A model generated the notes under the pieces. That model was not told the origin of the DNA and made no database searches. It saw only the letters and a list, made by a program, of their open reading frames with translations. 64,000 bases of DNA from Paracoccaceae bacterium. GTDB taxonomy: Bacteria > Pseudomonadota > Alphaproteobacteria > Rhodobacterales > Rhodobacteraceae. How positions within the stretch are numbered: position 1 is the first letter of the stretch; every line of letters starts with the position of its first letter. Shown piece after piece: positions 45,481 through 55,388 of the stretch. The translations under genes were made by a program, and so were the position numbers. The stretch covers positions 62,001-126,000 of the forward strand of contig JAIXPH010000036.1 in NCBI GenBank assembly GCA_027486345.1, written 5' to 3'.

Positions 45481-46856
45481 CAGAAGAAGTCGATGCTGAC
45501 TTGCAAGAGACGCTCCACCTCGGGCACATCCTTGGTCAGGGCAAAGATCGCCAGCACATCGCCCGCCTCGATCCGCGTGTCGCCGGTGGGTTTCAGCACG
45601 CGGTCGCCCTTCATCAACCCGCCGACCAGCACGCCTTCGGGGAATTGAACGTCCCGGATCAGCCGTCCGGCGAGCGGCGAGGTGGAAAGGACCTGCGCCT
45701 CGATCACCTCGGCCTCGGCATCGCCGATGGAGTAGATCGCGCGCACCTTGCCGTGCCGGATGTGGCGCAGGATCGAGGACACCGTGGTGGCGCGCGGGTT
45801 GATATAGGCGTCGATGTCCAAAGCCCCCATCAAAGGGGCGAGCGTCGGATCATTGACCAGCGCGATGGACATGGGGCACCCGGCCTGCTTGGCGCGCACG
45901 GCCACAAGCAGGTTGGTCTTGTCATCATCCGTCACCGCAAGCACGGCATCGGCGCGGTCGATGGAGGCCTCCATAAGGATGTCCATGTCCATCCCGTCGC
46001 CGTTCAGCACGATGGTCCGTTCCAGACTGTCCGCCGCCTTTTCCGCCCGCGCGCGGTTCTTCTCGATGATCCGGGCGCGCACGCGGTCTGTCCGGGCCTC
46101 CAGCGCGCGTGCCACGGCCAGACCCACATTGCCGCCGCCGATGATGACGATGCGCTCCTGCTTCTTGGTCTGCTTGCCGAAGATGTCCAAGGCGCGATTC
46201 ATGTCCTCGGAATGGGTCAGGACGTAAATTTGATCCTCGGCAAAGAGTTGGTCCGAAGGATCGGGGGCGAACAACCGCCCGCGCCGCCGCACGCCGACCA
46301 CAATGGCGCGCAAGGACGGAAAGAGGTCATTCAACTGCCGCAGGGGCGTGTTCAGCACCGGGCAATCGGCGTCCAACTGGATGCCCAGAAGCTGTGCCTT
46401 GCCTGCGAAGAAGGTTTCCGTGTCAAAGGTGGACGGCGCGGCAAGCCGCTGCAACGCCGCCTCGGCCACCTCCCGCTCGGGGCTGATCACAACGTCGATG
46501 GGCAGGTGATCCCGGCGATAAAGGTCGGAATAGATCGCATCCAGGTAGCTTTGCGCCCTGAGCCGCGCGATCTTGCGCGGGATGGCGAAGATGGCATGGG
46601 CCACCTCGCAGGTGACCATGTTCACCTCGTCGGAATGGGTGGCCGCGATGATCATGTCGGCATCGCGCGCCCCGGCCTTTTCCAGCACGTCCGGGTAAGA
46701 GGCGAAGCCGACGATGCCCTGCACATCCAGCACATCGGTGGCCCGGCGGATCAGATCGGCGTTCTGGTCCACCAGCGTGACGTCGTTCCGCTCGCCGGAA
46801 AGCTGGCGGGCGATCTGCCACCCGACCTGCCCCGCGCCGCAGATGATGACCTTCAT
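45480..46856 (-). CDS. trkA: Trk system potassium transporter regulatory subunit TrkA
   Basis: The 458-residue cytoplasmic regulator contains two RCK-N/RCK-C repeats. The NAD-binding glycine motifs are VIICGAGQVGWQIA at the start and IVIIGGGNVGLAVARAL (~231-247). Length is identical to E. coli TrkA from the ATG at 46856, which has GGAGAG upstream; an in-frame ATG at 46886 would add ten residues. It gates TrkH in response to nucleotides. Confidence 0.95.
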   Translation of the reverse strand: MKVIICGAGQVGWQIARQLSGERNDVTLVDQNADLIRRATDVLDVQGIVGFASYPDVLEKAGARDADMIIAATHSDEVNMVTCEVAHAIFAIPRKIARLRAQSYLDAIYSDLYRRDHLPIDVVISPEREVAEAALQRLAAPSTFDTETFFAGKAQLLGIQLDADCPVLNTPLRQLNDLFPSLRAIVVGVRRRGRLFAPDPSDQLFAEDQIYVLTHSEDMNRALDIFGKQTKKQERIVIIGGGNVGLAVARALEARTDRVRARIIEKNRARAEKAADSLERTIVLNGDGMDMDILMEASIDRADAVLAVTDDDKTNLLVAVRAKQAGCPMSIALVNDPTLAPLMGALDIDAYINPRATTVSSILRHIRHGKVRAIYSIGDAEAEVIEAQVLSTSPLAGRLIRDVQFPEGVLVGGLMKGDRVLKPTGDTRIEAGDVLAIFALTKDVPEVERLLQVSIDFF

Positions 46857-47177
46857 GGCGCTCTCCGGCTGTGTCTGACGGCGCAAGGTGTCGCAGATGG
46901 CGAAGATTGGCGCAAGGGTGTGGGGTGATTTTGGCAGGAAGGGGGCAAGGCGCGCCAGTCAGGACTGGACCGTGGCCCAAAGCCACGGTCCGCGCCCGCA
47001 CCGCCCCCTCGGGGCGGGCGCATGAAGCGCCCACCCCGGCGGTTCGTGCACAGACCTACCGGCGGCAGCTTGAAACGCTCCCCCGGAGCCTTTCAACCCG
47101 CCTTGCTCTTACGGATATTAGCCCCAATAGCGCCAAAATGTAGATCCTGACACCGTCGCAAACCCATGAGAGGAAAC
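46857..47177. other. Intergenic region trkA/ntrX
   Basis: This 321-base gap holds repeat copy F (46967-47096) and, between it and 46857, the likely trkA promoter (no clear boxes). The A+T-richer part at 47105-47160 lies just after the ntrX stop. No credible gene is present. Confidence 0.55.
46967..47096 (-). repeat. Structured intergenic repeat, copy F
   Basis: On the minus strand the order is as in copy D. The 5' hairpin has TTGAAA and TTTCAA outer arms (47070-47096) with apex GCTCC-GGG-GGAGC after strand reversal. Then come TAGGTCTGTG and a GC-rich middle (CCGGGGTGGGCGCTTCATGC). The 3' hairpin is GGACCGTGGC/GCCACGGTCC (46967-46991) with TTTGG. This 3' hairpin is identical to that of copy D. 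It follows ntrX in the direction of transcription. Confidence 0.75.
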
Positions 47178-48593
47178 TCACTCCTCGGTCAGGTCATCCT
47201 CATCGTCATCCCCGCCCTTCACGCCGCGGCCCTTGGCGGTGGTGACGACGCCCAGCGATTTCAGCTTGCGGTGCAAGGCGCTGCGTTCCATGCCGACGAA
47301 ACTGGCGGTGCGGCTGATGTTGCCGCCGAAGCGGTTGATCTGCGTCAGCAGGTATTCGCGTTCAAAGACCTCGCGCGCCTCGCGCAGCGGCAGGGTCGCC
47401 ATCGCACCGCCAAGGACCAGACGCCCGTTCTCCGCGCCCGGAGCCTCTTGCCCCGGCAATTCGCGCGCCTCAATCGGGCCGGTGCCATCGCCCAGGATCA
47501 GCACGCGTTCGATCACGTTGCGCAATTGCCGCACGTTGCCGGGCCAGGACATGGTCTGCAACATCGCCTCGGCATCGGGCGAAAGGCCGCGCAAGGGCAG
47601 ACCTTGGGTGCGGTGGAACATGTCGATGAAATGGCGGGTCAGTTCGGGGATATCCTCGCGCCGTTCCTCAAGGCTTGGCACCGTGATGGGGACGACGTTG
47701 AGCCGGTCATAAAGCTCTTGCCGGAACCGCCCAGCCGCAATCTCCGCGCGCAGGTCGCGTGTGGTCGAGGAGATGACCCGCAGGTCAACCCGCACCTTGT
47801 CGGAGCCACCCGCGCGGGTGAACTGCTGTTCCACCAACACCCGCAGGATCTTGGATTGCGTGCCCAGCGGCATGTCGGCCACCTCGTCAAAATAGACGAC
47901 GCCGCCATGCCCCTGTTCCAACAGGCCTTTTTCCACTCCGCGTTCAGCGGTTTCCCGACCGAAAAGCACCTCTTCCATCCGCTCCGGTTCGACCGTGGCG
48001 GAAGAGACAGAGATGAAGGGTGCCGCGGCCCGCGCCGAATTGCCGTGGATAAAGCGCGCGGCCAGTTCCTTGCCAGAGCCAGCCGGGCCGGTCAGCATGA
48101 CGCGACCGTTGGATTTGGTGACCTTTTCCAACTGGCTTTTCAACGCCTTGAAGGCCGGACTTGCCCCGATCATGTCCGATTGCGTCACGTCCTTGCGGCG
48201 CAACTCGCTGTTTTCGCGGCGCAGACGGCTGGTCTCCATCGCGCGGGATACGACGACCATCAACTGATCAATATTGAAGGGTTTTTCGATGAAATCGTAG
48301 GCACCCTGCTTGATCGCCGCCACCGCGATTTCGATGTTGCCATGGCCCGAGATGATGACCACCGGCACATCGGGGTTGTCGCGCTTGACCGTTTTCAGGA
48401 TGTCGATCCCATCCATCCGGGAATCTTTCAGCCAGATGTCGAGGATCATCAGCGCGGGTGGCTCTGCGTTGATCTCGGCCATGCAATCATCGGAATTGCC
48501 TGCCAGACGAACCTGATAGCCCTCGTCCTTCAGAATATCGGCGATCAGTTCGCGGATATCCCTTTCGTCGTCAACGATCAGAATGCTGCTCAT
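47178..48593 (-). CDS. ntrX: Nitrogen/redox response regulator NtrX
   Basis: The 471-residue regulator has a receiver (D52 in LMILDIWLKDSRMDG), an AAA+ domain with Walker A GPAGSGKE and Walker B VVYFDEVADMP, and a Fis-type HTH (NISRTASFVGMERSALHRKLKSLGV). The loop that carries GAFTGA in sigma54 activators reads GRETAERGVEKG, so direct sigma54 activation is doubtful. The start overlaps the ntrY stop (ATGA). NtrYX responds to nitrogen and redox cues in alphaproteobacteria. Confidence 0.95.
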   Translation of the reverse strand: MSSILIVDDERDIRELIADILKDEGYQVRLAGNSDDCMAEINAEPPALMILDIWLKDSRMDGIDILKTVKRDNPDVPVVIISGHGNIEIAVAAIKQGAYDFIEKPFNIDQLMVVVSRAMETSRLRRENSELRRKDVTQSDMIGASPAFKALKSQLEKVTKSNGRVMLTGPAGSGKELAARFIHGNSARAAAPFISVSSATVEPERMEEVLFGRETAERGVEKGLLEQGHGGVVYFDEVADMPLGTQSKILRVLVEQQFTRAGGSDKVRVDLRVISSTTRDLRAEIAAGRFRQELYDRLNVVPITVPSLEERREDIPELTRHFIDMFHRTQGLPLRGLSPDAEAMLQTMSWPGNVRQLRNVIERVLILGDGTGPIEARELPGQEAPGAENGRLVLGGAMATLPLREAREVFEREYLLTQINRFGGNISRTASFVGMERSALHRKLKSLGVVTTAKGRGVKGGDDDEDDLTEE

Positions 48594-50881
48594 CCGTTCC
48601 CCATTTCGAGAGTTTGGCCCATTTCAGTCGTGAAAACCTGCGCGGGCGTCTTTTTGCGGCTGGCCCGTGACAGGCGCGGCAGCCGGATTTCGGCCATCGC
48701 CCCACCATGGGCGTTGTTGTCAAACAGCGGCGCGTCGGTCAGGGCAAGCGTGCCGCCGTGTTCCTCGATGATCTTCTTGACGATGGGCAGGCCAAGGCCG
48801 GTGCCCTTTTCCCGTGTGGTGACATAGGGTTCGAACAACCGGCTGCGGTCAGGCGGCAGGCCCGTGCCATTGTCCATGATGCGGATCGTGACGCCATCGG
48901 CATCGGGCAGGCAGATCACCCGGATTTCCGGCACAAAGCCTGCGCTAGCGCCCTTTTCCTGATAGCTTTCAATGGCTTCGCCCGCGTTTTTGATCAGGTT
49001 CGTCAAGGCCTGCGTGATCATGGTGGCATCAAGGTCCATGACCAAGGGATCGGGCGGCAGAAGTTTGACGAACCGGACGCCGGGCTGTCCGTTTTCCTGC
49101 AACAGCACGGCATCGCGCAGCAACAGCGCCAGATCGGTTTCGCGCCGGTCCGGTTCCGGCATCCGGGCAAAGCGCGAGAATTCATCCACAATCCGCCGCA
49201 AGTCATTGGTTTGCCGCACAATAACGTCGGTGTACTGCTCCAGGTCGGCGGGTTCGTTGACCTGAGAGCGGAACTTGCGCTTGATGCGTTCGGCGCTCAG
49301 CGCGATGGGCGTCAGGGGGTTCTTGATCTCATGCGCGATGCGGCGGGCCACGTCACCCCAAGCGGCCATCCGTTGCGCGCTGACAAGGTCGGTCACATCG
49401 TCAAAGGCCACGACATAGCCTTCCAGCCCGCCATCCTCGGCCCGGCGGACGGACATGCGCACCAGCAGGCTTTCCAGCTTGCCACGCCGGGTCATTCGCA
49501 CCTCTTCCTGCGCGGCGGAAAGGCCGCCCTCGTGCAGACGTTCAAACAACGCGGCATATTCCGGCACCACCGCCGCCAAGGGCCGCCCCGCCGGATCGCC
49601 CTGCAGATCCAGCAGCCGCGCCCCGGCCCGGTTGACGAAGTCGATCACCCCCGCCCCATCCAGCCCGATCACCCCGGCGGTGACGTTCGACAGTACCGAG
49701 TCGAACAACCGCCCGCGCTGTTCGGTCATGGCGTGGCTCTCGACCAAGGCGTCGCGCTGGCCCTTCAACTGCCGCGTCATCTGGTTGAACAGACGACCCA
49801 AGGTGGCAATCTCGTCATCGCCGTCGCTTTCGGGCACCTGCACATCCAGATCACCGCCGCCCACCCGCTGCGCCGCCCCCGCCAGACGTCCCACCGGGCG
49901 CGACAGGCCTTCGGCGAACCACAGCCCCACCCAGACGGCGGCAAGGATCAGGATCAGCGCAAAGCCCAGATACAAAAGCCCGAATTCAAACAAGAGCCGC
50001 CCGCGATCCGACTCCAGCTGATGATACAGCGCCACGGTTTCGCGGGTTTCATCCAAGAGCGACAACAGGTTACCATCCACCGTGCGCGAGACGTAGAGAT
50101 AGCGGTCGGCAAAGGCATCCAGATAGATCAGCGCGCGGAATTCGTTGATCGACCAGTCCTGGATCAACACCACCTCGCCGGCCTTGGCGCGGGCGAGTTC
50201 TTCGGCCTTGGGCGGTTCGTAGTCGAACAGATAGGACCGTTCGCCCCGCGTTTTCAGCGTGCCGGAACCGTCAATGAGAAAGGCCTCTTTCAAGCCGCGC
50301 TGCACGGCCTGTTGGCCTTGGGTCAAGAGCGGGCGCACATCGGCGTCTTTCAGGAAGAACGTCGATTGCTTGGCCACATTCAGATAACCGGCCAGTGCCT
50401 GCGCGTCTTCGGTCAGGTCGTTGCGGTGTTCGGCCTCATAGGCCTCGGCCGCCGAAAGGCTGGAGCCGACGACACCGCGCACCCGGTCGGAAAACCAGCC
50501 CTCAAGCCCGAAGTTGACCGTCACCGTGGCAAAGACCGCGACGAGGACCGTGGGCACCAGCGCCACCCCGCCGAAGATCGCGGTCAGGCGCAGATGCAGG
50601 CGCGATCCGGCAGATTCACTCCGCCGCGCGGCCATCATGCGGGCGATGCGCGCCAGCACGAGCGCAGCCACCACAAGGATATAGACAAGGTCAGCCAGCA
50701 GGATCAGCCGCAGCGCAGGCGAGTTGCTGCTCTGGCTCAGCGGTCCCAGCGCCAGAAAGGTGCTGACGGCCAGAAGCGGGCCCAGAAACACCAGACCAAA
50801 GGTCATGCCATTCTGGACTTGCCGCCTGCGCCGCAGACGGACCAGCCGTTCCCATGCCTGAGTTGCCACCGCGCGTTGCAC
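48590..50881 (-). CDS. ntrY: Sensor histidine kinase NtrY
   Basis: The ~763-residue kinase has N-terminal membrane helices (two near the start, one ~85-110), an extracytoplasmic domain, a further helix (FGLLYLGFALILILAAVWVGLWF), HAMP, PAS (GVIGLDGAGVIDFVNRAGARLL), a DHp with [23 protein letters not shown], and HATPase (NLIKNAGEAIE, GTGLGLPIVKKIIEEHGG). GTG 50881 is preferred because GGGAAGAG precedes it; ATG 50962 would add 27 residues, and the N-terminus remains uncertain. Confidence 0.94.
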   Translation of the reverse strand: MQRAVATQAWERLVRLRRRRQVQNGMTFGLVFLGPLLAVSTFLALGPLSQSSNSPALRLILLADLVYILVVAALVLARIARMMAARRSESAGSRLHLRLTAIFGGVALVPTVLVAVFATVTVNFGLEGWFSDRVRGVVGSSLSAAEAYEAEHRNDLTEDAQALAGYLNVAKQSTFFLKDADVRPLLTQGQQAVQRGLKEAFLIDGSGTLKTRGERSYLFDYEPPKAEELARAKAGEVVLIQDWSINEFRALIYLDAFADRYLYVSRTVDGNLLSLLDETRETVALYHQLESDRGRLLFEFGLLYLGFALILILAAVWVGLWFAEGLSRPVGRLAGAAQRVGGGDLDVQVPESDGDDEIATLGRLFNQMTRQLKGQRDALVESHAMTEQRGRLFDSVLSNVTAGVIGLDGAGVIDFVNRAGARLLDLQGDPAGRPLAAVVPEYAALFERLHEGGLSAAQEEVRMTRRGKLESLLVRMSVRRAEDGGLEGYVVAFDDVTDLVSAQRMAAWGDVARRIAHEIKNPLTPIALSAERIKRKFRSQVNEPADLEQYTDVIVRQTNDLRRIVDEFSRFARMPEPDRRETDLALLLRDAVLLQENGQPGVRFVKLLPPDPLVMDLDATMITQALTNLIKNAGEAIESYQEKGASAGFVPEIRVICLPDADGVTIRIMDNGTGLPPDRSRLFEPYVTTREKGTGLGLPIVKKIIEEHGGTLALTDAPLFDNNAHGGAMAEIRLPRLSRASRKKTPAQVFTTEMGQTLEMGNG

Positions 50882-50978
50882 GGACTGCTCTTCCCTGCTT
50901 TTGGGCGCTGTGTTCCGCCCGCCACATCTTGTGGCCTCTGTGCCATGCGCCCAGAATACCACGCTTGATGTTGCGGTT

Positions 50979-52343
50979 TTACATCAGCTTGCGGCGGCGT
51001 GTCACGCGGATATCGAGATCGGTGATCTTCTTGCGCAAAGTATTGCGGTTGATCCCCAGAAGATCGGCACATTTGGCCTGATTGCCCGCCGTGGCATCCA
51101 GCGCGATTTCGATCAGGGGCATCTCCACCTCGCGCAGGATGCGCTGATAGACGCCGGGCGGGGGCAATTGCCCGCCATGCAGATCGAAATACCGCTTCAG
51201 ATGCCGCGCCACGCTGGCAGAGAGTTTCTCACCCTCGCCGCCGCCCTTGCTGGGCTCCATCACCGGCTGGTTGCCCAACACCGCCTCTACCTCGGCCCGT
51301 GTGATCTCAACCTCGGAGGAGGTGACCATCAACCGGCGCAGGGTGTTTTCCAACTGGCGCACGTTGCCGGGCCAGGAATGGGCGCGGACCAGTTCGCGCG
51401 CGTCATTGGACAGGCGGCGGATGGTGCCGAAATCGCGTTCGCTGCGGGCAAGGAAATGCTCGGCCAGCAGCGGGATGTCGTCCACCCGTTCGCGCAGGGA
51501 GGGCACATGCAGCGTGACGCCCGAGAGGCGATAGAACAGGTCCTGACGGAAGGCACCCTGTTCCATCCGCGCCGACAGGTCGGTCTGGCTGGTGGCCATG
51601 ATGCGCGGGGCATTGTCGGTCATCATGTCCAGCATCCGCACGATGCGCGCCTGCGCGTCATCGTCATAATCGGCGACCTCGTCAAAGACCAAAGACCCGC
51701 CCCGCGCGCGGTTCATCAAGGTCGAGGGACCGTCCACCCCTTGCAGGTCTGACGCCTGCGCCACGACAAAGGGCAGCGTCCGGCGGTCGGAAAAGTCATG
51801 GATCGCACGGGCGATCAGGCTTTTGCCCGTCCCGCTTTCGCCGGTGATCAGCACCGCGAGATCCGTGTTCATCACCCGCGCCACCAGACGATACAGCGCC
51901 TGCATCGCGGGCGTGCGACCCACCAGCGGCAGATCCTCGCCCGCCTCGCGCGGGGCGGCGGGTTTGGCCGGGGCGCGGCGCTTTTGTTCCAGCGCGCGGG
52001 CGGAGCGTTTCATCAGATCGGGCAGGTCGAAGGGCTTGGGCAGGTAATCAAAGGCCTCGGCCTCGGCCGCCTGAATCGCGGTCATGATGGTGTTCTGCGC
52101 GGAAATCACGATCACCGGCAGACCGGGGCGCAGTTTCCCGATGCGGGGCAGCGCGTCCAGACCGTTGCCATCGGGCATGATCACGTCCGAGATGACCAGA
52201 TCGCCCTTCCCTTCCTCGACCCAGCGCATCAGCGTCATCAGGCTGGAGGTCGCATGCACCTTGCACCCGGCCCGCGTCAGCGCCTGTGTCAGCACCGTGC
52301 GGATCGTGCGGTCGTCATCGGCAACCAGTACCGTGCCATCCAT
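50979..52343 (-). CDS. ntrC: Nitrogen regulation response regulator NtrC (GAFTGA-less)
   Basis: The 454-residue activator has a receiver (D53 in [13 protein letters not shown]), an AAA+ domain (Walker [10 protein letters not shown], Walker [12 protein letters not shown]) and a Fis-type HTH ([20 protein letters not shown]). Between the Walker motifs the usual GAFTGA loop is missing. R. capsulatus NtrC has the same loss and activates the sigma70 polymerase instead of sigma54 (established). The start shares one base with the ntrB stop (TGATG). Confidence 0.95.
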   Translation of the reverse strand: MDGTVLVADDDRTIRTVLTQALTRAGCKVHATSSLMTLMRWVEEGKGDLVISDVIMPDGNGLDALPRIGKLRPGLPVIVISAQNTIMTAIQAAEAEAFDYLPKPFDLPDLMKRSARALEQKRRAPAKPAAPREAGEDLPLVGRTPAMQALYRLVARVMNTDLAVLITGESGTGKSLIARAIHDFSDRRTLPFVVAQASDLQGVDGPSTLMNRARGGSLVFDEVADYDDDAQARIVRMLDMMTDNAPRIMATSQTDLSARMEQGAFRQDLFYRLSGVTLHVPSLRERVDDIPLLAEHFLARSERDFGTIRRLSNDARELVRAHSWPGNVRQLENTLRRLMVTSSEVEITRAEVEAVLGNQPVMEPSKGGGEGEKLSASVARHLKRYFDLHGGQLPPPGVYQRILREVEMPLIEIALDATAGNQAKCADLLGINRNTLRKKITDLDIRVTRRRKLM

Positions 52344-53479
52344 CAGCGCAACTCCCTGTCACTCTTGGTTTTGTCTTGCGGGGTCTTCGGAACCAGCGGC
52401 AGGGACACGCGGAACACCGTGCGCCGAGGCACGGAATCCACGCTGATCCAGCCGTCATGGTCGGAAATGATCTTGGAGACGAGCGCGAGGCCAAGGCCCG
52501 TGCCATTCTCGCGCCCGGAAACGAAGGGTTCAAAAATCTCACCGGCGATTTCGGGCGGGATGCCGGGGCCGTCGTCAATCACCTCGATCTGCAAGGGCAG
52601 TGATGCCCCGGTGCCATCGCGTCGCCGCAGACGCAGCGAGAGGTCGTAGAAGGTCCGCAGACGGATGGTGTGGCCGCTGCCCCCCGTGGCATTGCCGCGC
52701 TGGATCGCCTCGGCCGCGTTCTTGATCAGGTTCAGAAAGACCTGCATCAACTGGTCGGGATCGGCATAGGTCGGCGGCAGGGAGGGGTCGTAATCCTCGA
52801 CGATGGTGATCCCCGCCGCGAATCCGACGCGGGCCGATTTGCGGGCCCGGTCCAGCGCATCATGGATGTTGACCGGGCGGCGTTCCGGCGGGCGCAGATT
52901 GCCGAACTGTTCCACCTGTTCCAGAAGTTTCACGATGCGGCGGGTTTCCTCGACGATCAACTCGGTCAATTCCCGGTCCTCGGGGGTCAGGTTCATCGAC
53001 AAAAGCTGCGCCGCGCCGGAAATGCCCGCCAGCGGGTTCTTGATTTCATGCGCCAGCATCTCGGCCATGCCGATGGCGGATTTGGCGGCGGATTTGACGT
53101 GCAGCGACCGGCCCAGACGGTCGGCGATGTCGCGCGGGCTGATGATCAGCAGGATCACATCCGGATTGTCGTGCATCGGCGCGACCTGGATGTTGCATTG
53201 CACGGGCGGGCGTTCGCCGGTGGTCACATCCACGTCGTTGATGAAGAGGGGCGATTGGTTGGCCCGTGCCCGCAACAGCGCCTCATCCATCGGGGCGTCG
53301 ATGGACAGCCGCTCAAAGGCCGGTTGCCCCATCAGCGTGCGGCTTGAGGCGTTCAGGAAAATCTCACCCGCCGGGTTCACCTCGGCGATGCGGCCATCGG
53401 GACCGATCAGCAGCGCCGGCAGCGGCAAGGAGGCCCAGACGACCCCCGGCACCGGATAGGGTGAGCGGTAGGGGGTCAT
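52343..53479 (-). CDS. ntrB: Nitrogen regulation sensor kinase NtrB
   Basis: The 378-residue soluble kinase has an N-terminal PAS domain ([22 protein letters not shown], ~21-42), a DHp with [21 protein letters not shown], and an HATPase domain ([35 protein letters not shown]). It phosphorylates NtrC under nitrogen limitation and is normally controlled by PII. No PII gene lies in the window. The start overlaps the dusB stop as ATGA. Confidence 0.96.
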   Translation of the reverse strand: MTPYRSPYPVPGVVWASLPLPALLIGPDGRIAEVNPAGEIFLNASSRTLMGQPAFERLSIDAPMDEALLRARANQSPLFINDVDVTTGERPPVQCNIQVAPMHDNPDVILLIISPRDIADRLGRSLHVKSAAKSAIGMAEMLAHEIKNPLAGISGAAQLLSMNLTPEDRELTELIVEETRRIVKLLEQVEQFGNLRPPERRPVNIHDALDRARKSARVGFAAGITIVEDYDPSLPPTYADPDQLMQVFLNLIKNAAEAIQRGNATGGSGHTIRLRTFYDLSLRLRRRDGTGASLPLQIEVIDDGPGIPPEIAGEIFEPFVSGRENGTGLGLALVSKIISDHDGWISVDSVPRRTVFRVSLPLVPKTPQDKTKSDRELR

Positions 53480-54468
53480 GCGGCCACGGCCTCCGATTCA
53501 GTGAAGGCATGGCGCAGCAGACGCAGCACGCGGTCAGGGTCGGTTTCCGTCAGGATATCGCCGCGCGTCACGCCCGCGGCATCCAGATACCAGCCCAAAT
53601 GCTTGCGCGCGCAGCGCAGGCCCAGATCGCGGCCATAGAAGGACAGCATGTCGCTGTAATGTTCAGCCACCATATCGCCCAAGGCATCGCCCGTGGGGAT
53701 CACCGGCGCGGGCGTGCCGTGCAGCGCATGGGCGATTTCGGCCAGCCGCCATGGCCGCCCCTGCGCGCCGCGCCCCACCATCACGCCATCCGCCCCCGAT
53801 TGCGCCCGCGCCTGCGCCGCCGTGTCCGCATCCACGATGTCGCCATTCGCAATCACGGGAATCGTCACCGCCTCTTTCACCGCGCGAATGGCGGACCAAT
53901 CGGCATTCCCCTTGTAGAACTGACAGCGCGTGCGGCCATGGATCGTCACCATCCGCACCCCGGCCTGTTCGGCCCGCCGGGCAAGCTCTGGCGCGTTCAG
54001 CAGGGTGTCATCCCAGCCCAGCCGTGTTTTCAGCGTGACGGGGACAGCGACCGCGCCCACGACCGCCTCGATCAGCTCCAACGCCAGATCGAGGTCGCGC
54101 AGCAACGCAGACCCGCACAGCCCCGTCGTCACCCGCTTGGACGGGCAGCCCATGTTGATGTCGATGATGCGGGCGCCGTTGCCCTCCATCATCCGGGCGG
54201 CTTCGGCCATCCAATAGGGTTCGCGGCCCGCAAGCTGCACGGCAGTGGCCTGATCGCCAAGGCCAAGCTCGGCCCGTGCCCGCGCTTCGGGATGGGCGCG
54301 CACCACCTCTTGGCTGGCCACCATCTCGGACACCACCAGACCCGCGCCAAAGCGCGCCACCAGCCGCCGGAACGGCAGGTCCGTGATCCCGGCCAGCGGG
54401 GCCAGCAGGACAGGAGGGTCAATCAGTTGGGGGCCGATGGAAAGCGACACTGCCTTTTCCTTGTGCAT
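53476..54468 (-). CDS. dusB: tRNA-dihydrouridine synthase DusB (NifR3)
   Basis: The 330-residue flavoenzyme reduces specific uridines in tRNA. It has LAPLAGITDLPFRRLVARFGAGLVVSEMV near the start (by position, ~21-49), catalytic Cys in INMGCPSKRVTTGLCGSALL, FMN-binding TIHGRTRCQFY, ANGDI and GVMVGRGAQGRPW. nifR3 leads the ntrBC operon in R. capsulatus, and the same order holds here. The start MHKEKAVSLSIGPQ at 54468 is supported by homology; upstream codons belong to the leader. Confidence 0.95.
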   Translation of the reverse strand: MHKEKAVSLSIGPQLIDPPVLLAPLAGITDLPFRRLVARFGAGLVVSEMVASQEVVRAHPEARARAELGLGDQATAVQLAGREPYWMAEAARMMEGNGARIIDINMGCPSKRVTTGLCGSALLRDLDLALELIEAVVGAVAVPVTLKTRLGWDDTLLNAPELARRAEQAGVRMVTIHGRTRCQFYKGNADWSAIRAVKEAVTIPVIANGDIVDADTAAQARAQSGADGVMVGRGAQGRPWRLAEIAHALHGTPAPVIPTGDALGDMVAEHYSDMLSFYGRDLGLRCARKHLGWYLDAAGVTRGDILTETDPDRVLRLLRHAFTESEAVAA

Positions 54469-54538
54469 GTGGGTTTTTGGTAATCCCCGAAGGTAACGGG
54501 GCAAAGGGCGCAGCGCCTCAGCATGACTGAAAAACATG

Positions 54539-54561
54539 CGCTGCACAAATTTTGGGCAGCG
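54539..54561. promoter_or_regulatory. Probable NtrC-binding dyad upstream of dusB-ntrBCYX
   Basis: The arms CGCTGC.CAAA (54539-54549) and TTTG.GCAGCG (54551-54561) are fully complementary except one position pair, centred on T54550. The core GCAC-AAATTTT-GGGC (54543-54557) fits the NtrC consensus GCAC-N7-GTGC with one change. It lies 71-93 bases upstream of the dusB start and shares 13 bases (CAAATTTTGGGCA) with the amt site. Confidence 0.65.
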
Positions 54562-54715
54562 TTGCCGCATTCCGCGTCGGTCTATGATCTTGAAGTCCCC
54601 CGCGCAAGGCCAAGGGCGCGATGGGCCCACAGGCCATGCCAAGGCCCACCGCGCCGATTGTCAGCGGCGGGCGACTGGCCTAGAGCTATGGAAACCGCCG
54701 AGGGAGTTTCGCCGC

Positions 54716-55384
54716 ATGCAGACCGCCGCCATCATCGTCGCCGCAGGCCGAGGCTTGCGCGCCGGGGGTGATGTGCCCAAGCAATGGCAGATGCTGGCGG
54801 GTCGTCCGGTGCTGGCCTCGACGCTGGATGCCTTTCGCGGCCGGGTGGGCCGTCTGGTGGTGGTGGTGCATCCCGATGACCGCCCGCAGGCCGTGGCGCT
54901 GGCCCCGGATGCGCTGGTGGTGGACGGCGGTGCCACGCGCGCGCAATCGGTGCGCAACGCTCTGGAGGCTTTGGCAGAGGCGCCGCCAGACCGGGTGCTG
55001 ATCCATGACGGCGCGCGACCGCTGATCTCGGCCAATCTGATCGCGCGAATGGGCGCGGCGCTGGACAGGTCGGTGGGCGCGGCCCCTGCCCTTGCGGTGA
55101 CCGATGCGCTCTGGCGCGGGGCGGCGGGACTGGTGGTGGGCACGCAGGACCGCACCGCACTGTGGCGGGCGCAGACACCGCAGGCCTTTCGCTTTGACGC
55201 CATCCTGGCCGCCCACCGCGCCCATCCCGGCGATGCAGCGGATGATGTCGAGGTGGCCCGCGCTGCCGGGCTTGACGTCGCCATCGTCGAGGGCGACGAG
55301 GACAATATCAAACTGACCTTCCCCGGCGATTTCGCCCGCGCGGAACGGATCATCGCGGCCCGTCAATCAAGAGAAGCAAGGTAG
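54716..55384 (+). CDS. ispD: 2-C-methyl-D-erythritol 4-phosphate cytidylyltransferase
   Basis: IspD makes CDP-methylerythritol in the non-mevalonate isoprenoid pathway. The 222-residue protein has [21 protein letters not shown] (~4-24; CTP binding), [19 protein letters not shown]-like AQTPQAFRF, and [18 protein letters not shown]. The ATG at 54716 follows GAGGGAG. It leads an ispD-ispF-pgpA unit; many alphaproteobacteria fuse ispD and ispF, but here they are separate genes four bases apart. Confidence 0.96.
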   Translation: MQTAAIIVAAGRGLRAGGDVPKQWQMLAGRPVLASTLDAFRGRVGRLVVVVHPDDRPQAVALAPDALVVDGGATRAQSVRNALEALAEAPPDRVLIHDGARPLISANLIARMGAALDRSVGAAPALAVTDALWRGAAGLVVGTQDRTALWRAQTPQAFRFDAILAAHRAHPGDAADDVEVARAAGLDVAIVEGDEDNIKLTFPGDFARAERIIAARQSREAR

Positions 55385-55388
55385 GCGC

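Noticed and set aside
46967-47096. CRISPR-like or IS-end interpretation of the hairpin repeats
   Set aside because: Copies are kilobases apart, not spaced arrays; no target duplications, transposase or cas genes are present.
48707-50968. 753-codon open frame antisense to ntrY
   Set aside because: Same reasoning: low-complexity composition typical of the reverse complement of a GC-rich gene; ntrY is unmistakable.
54485-54501. Small CCCCG...CGGGG hairpin in the dusB leader as a regulatory switch
   Set aside because: Only five base pairs in a GC-rich leader; such hairpins occur by chance and no alternative structure or ligand motif is visible.
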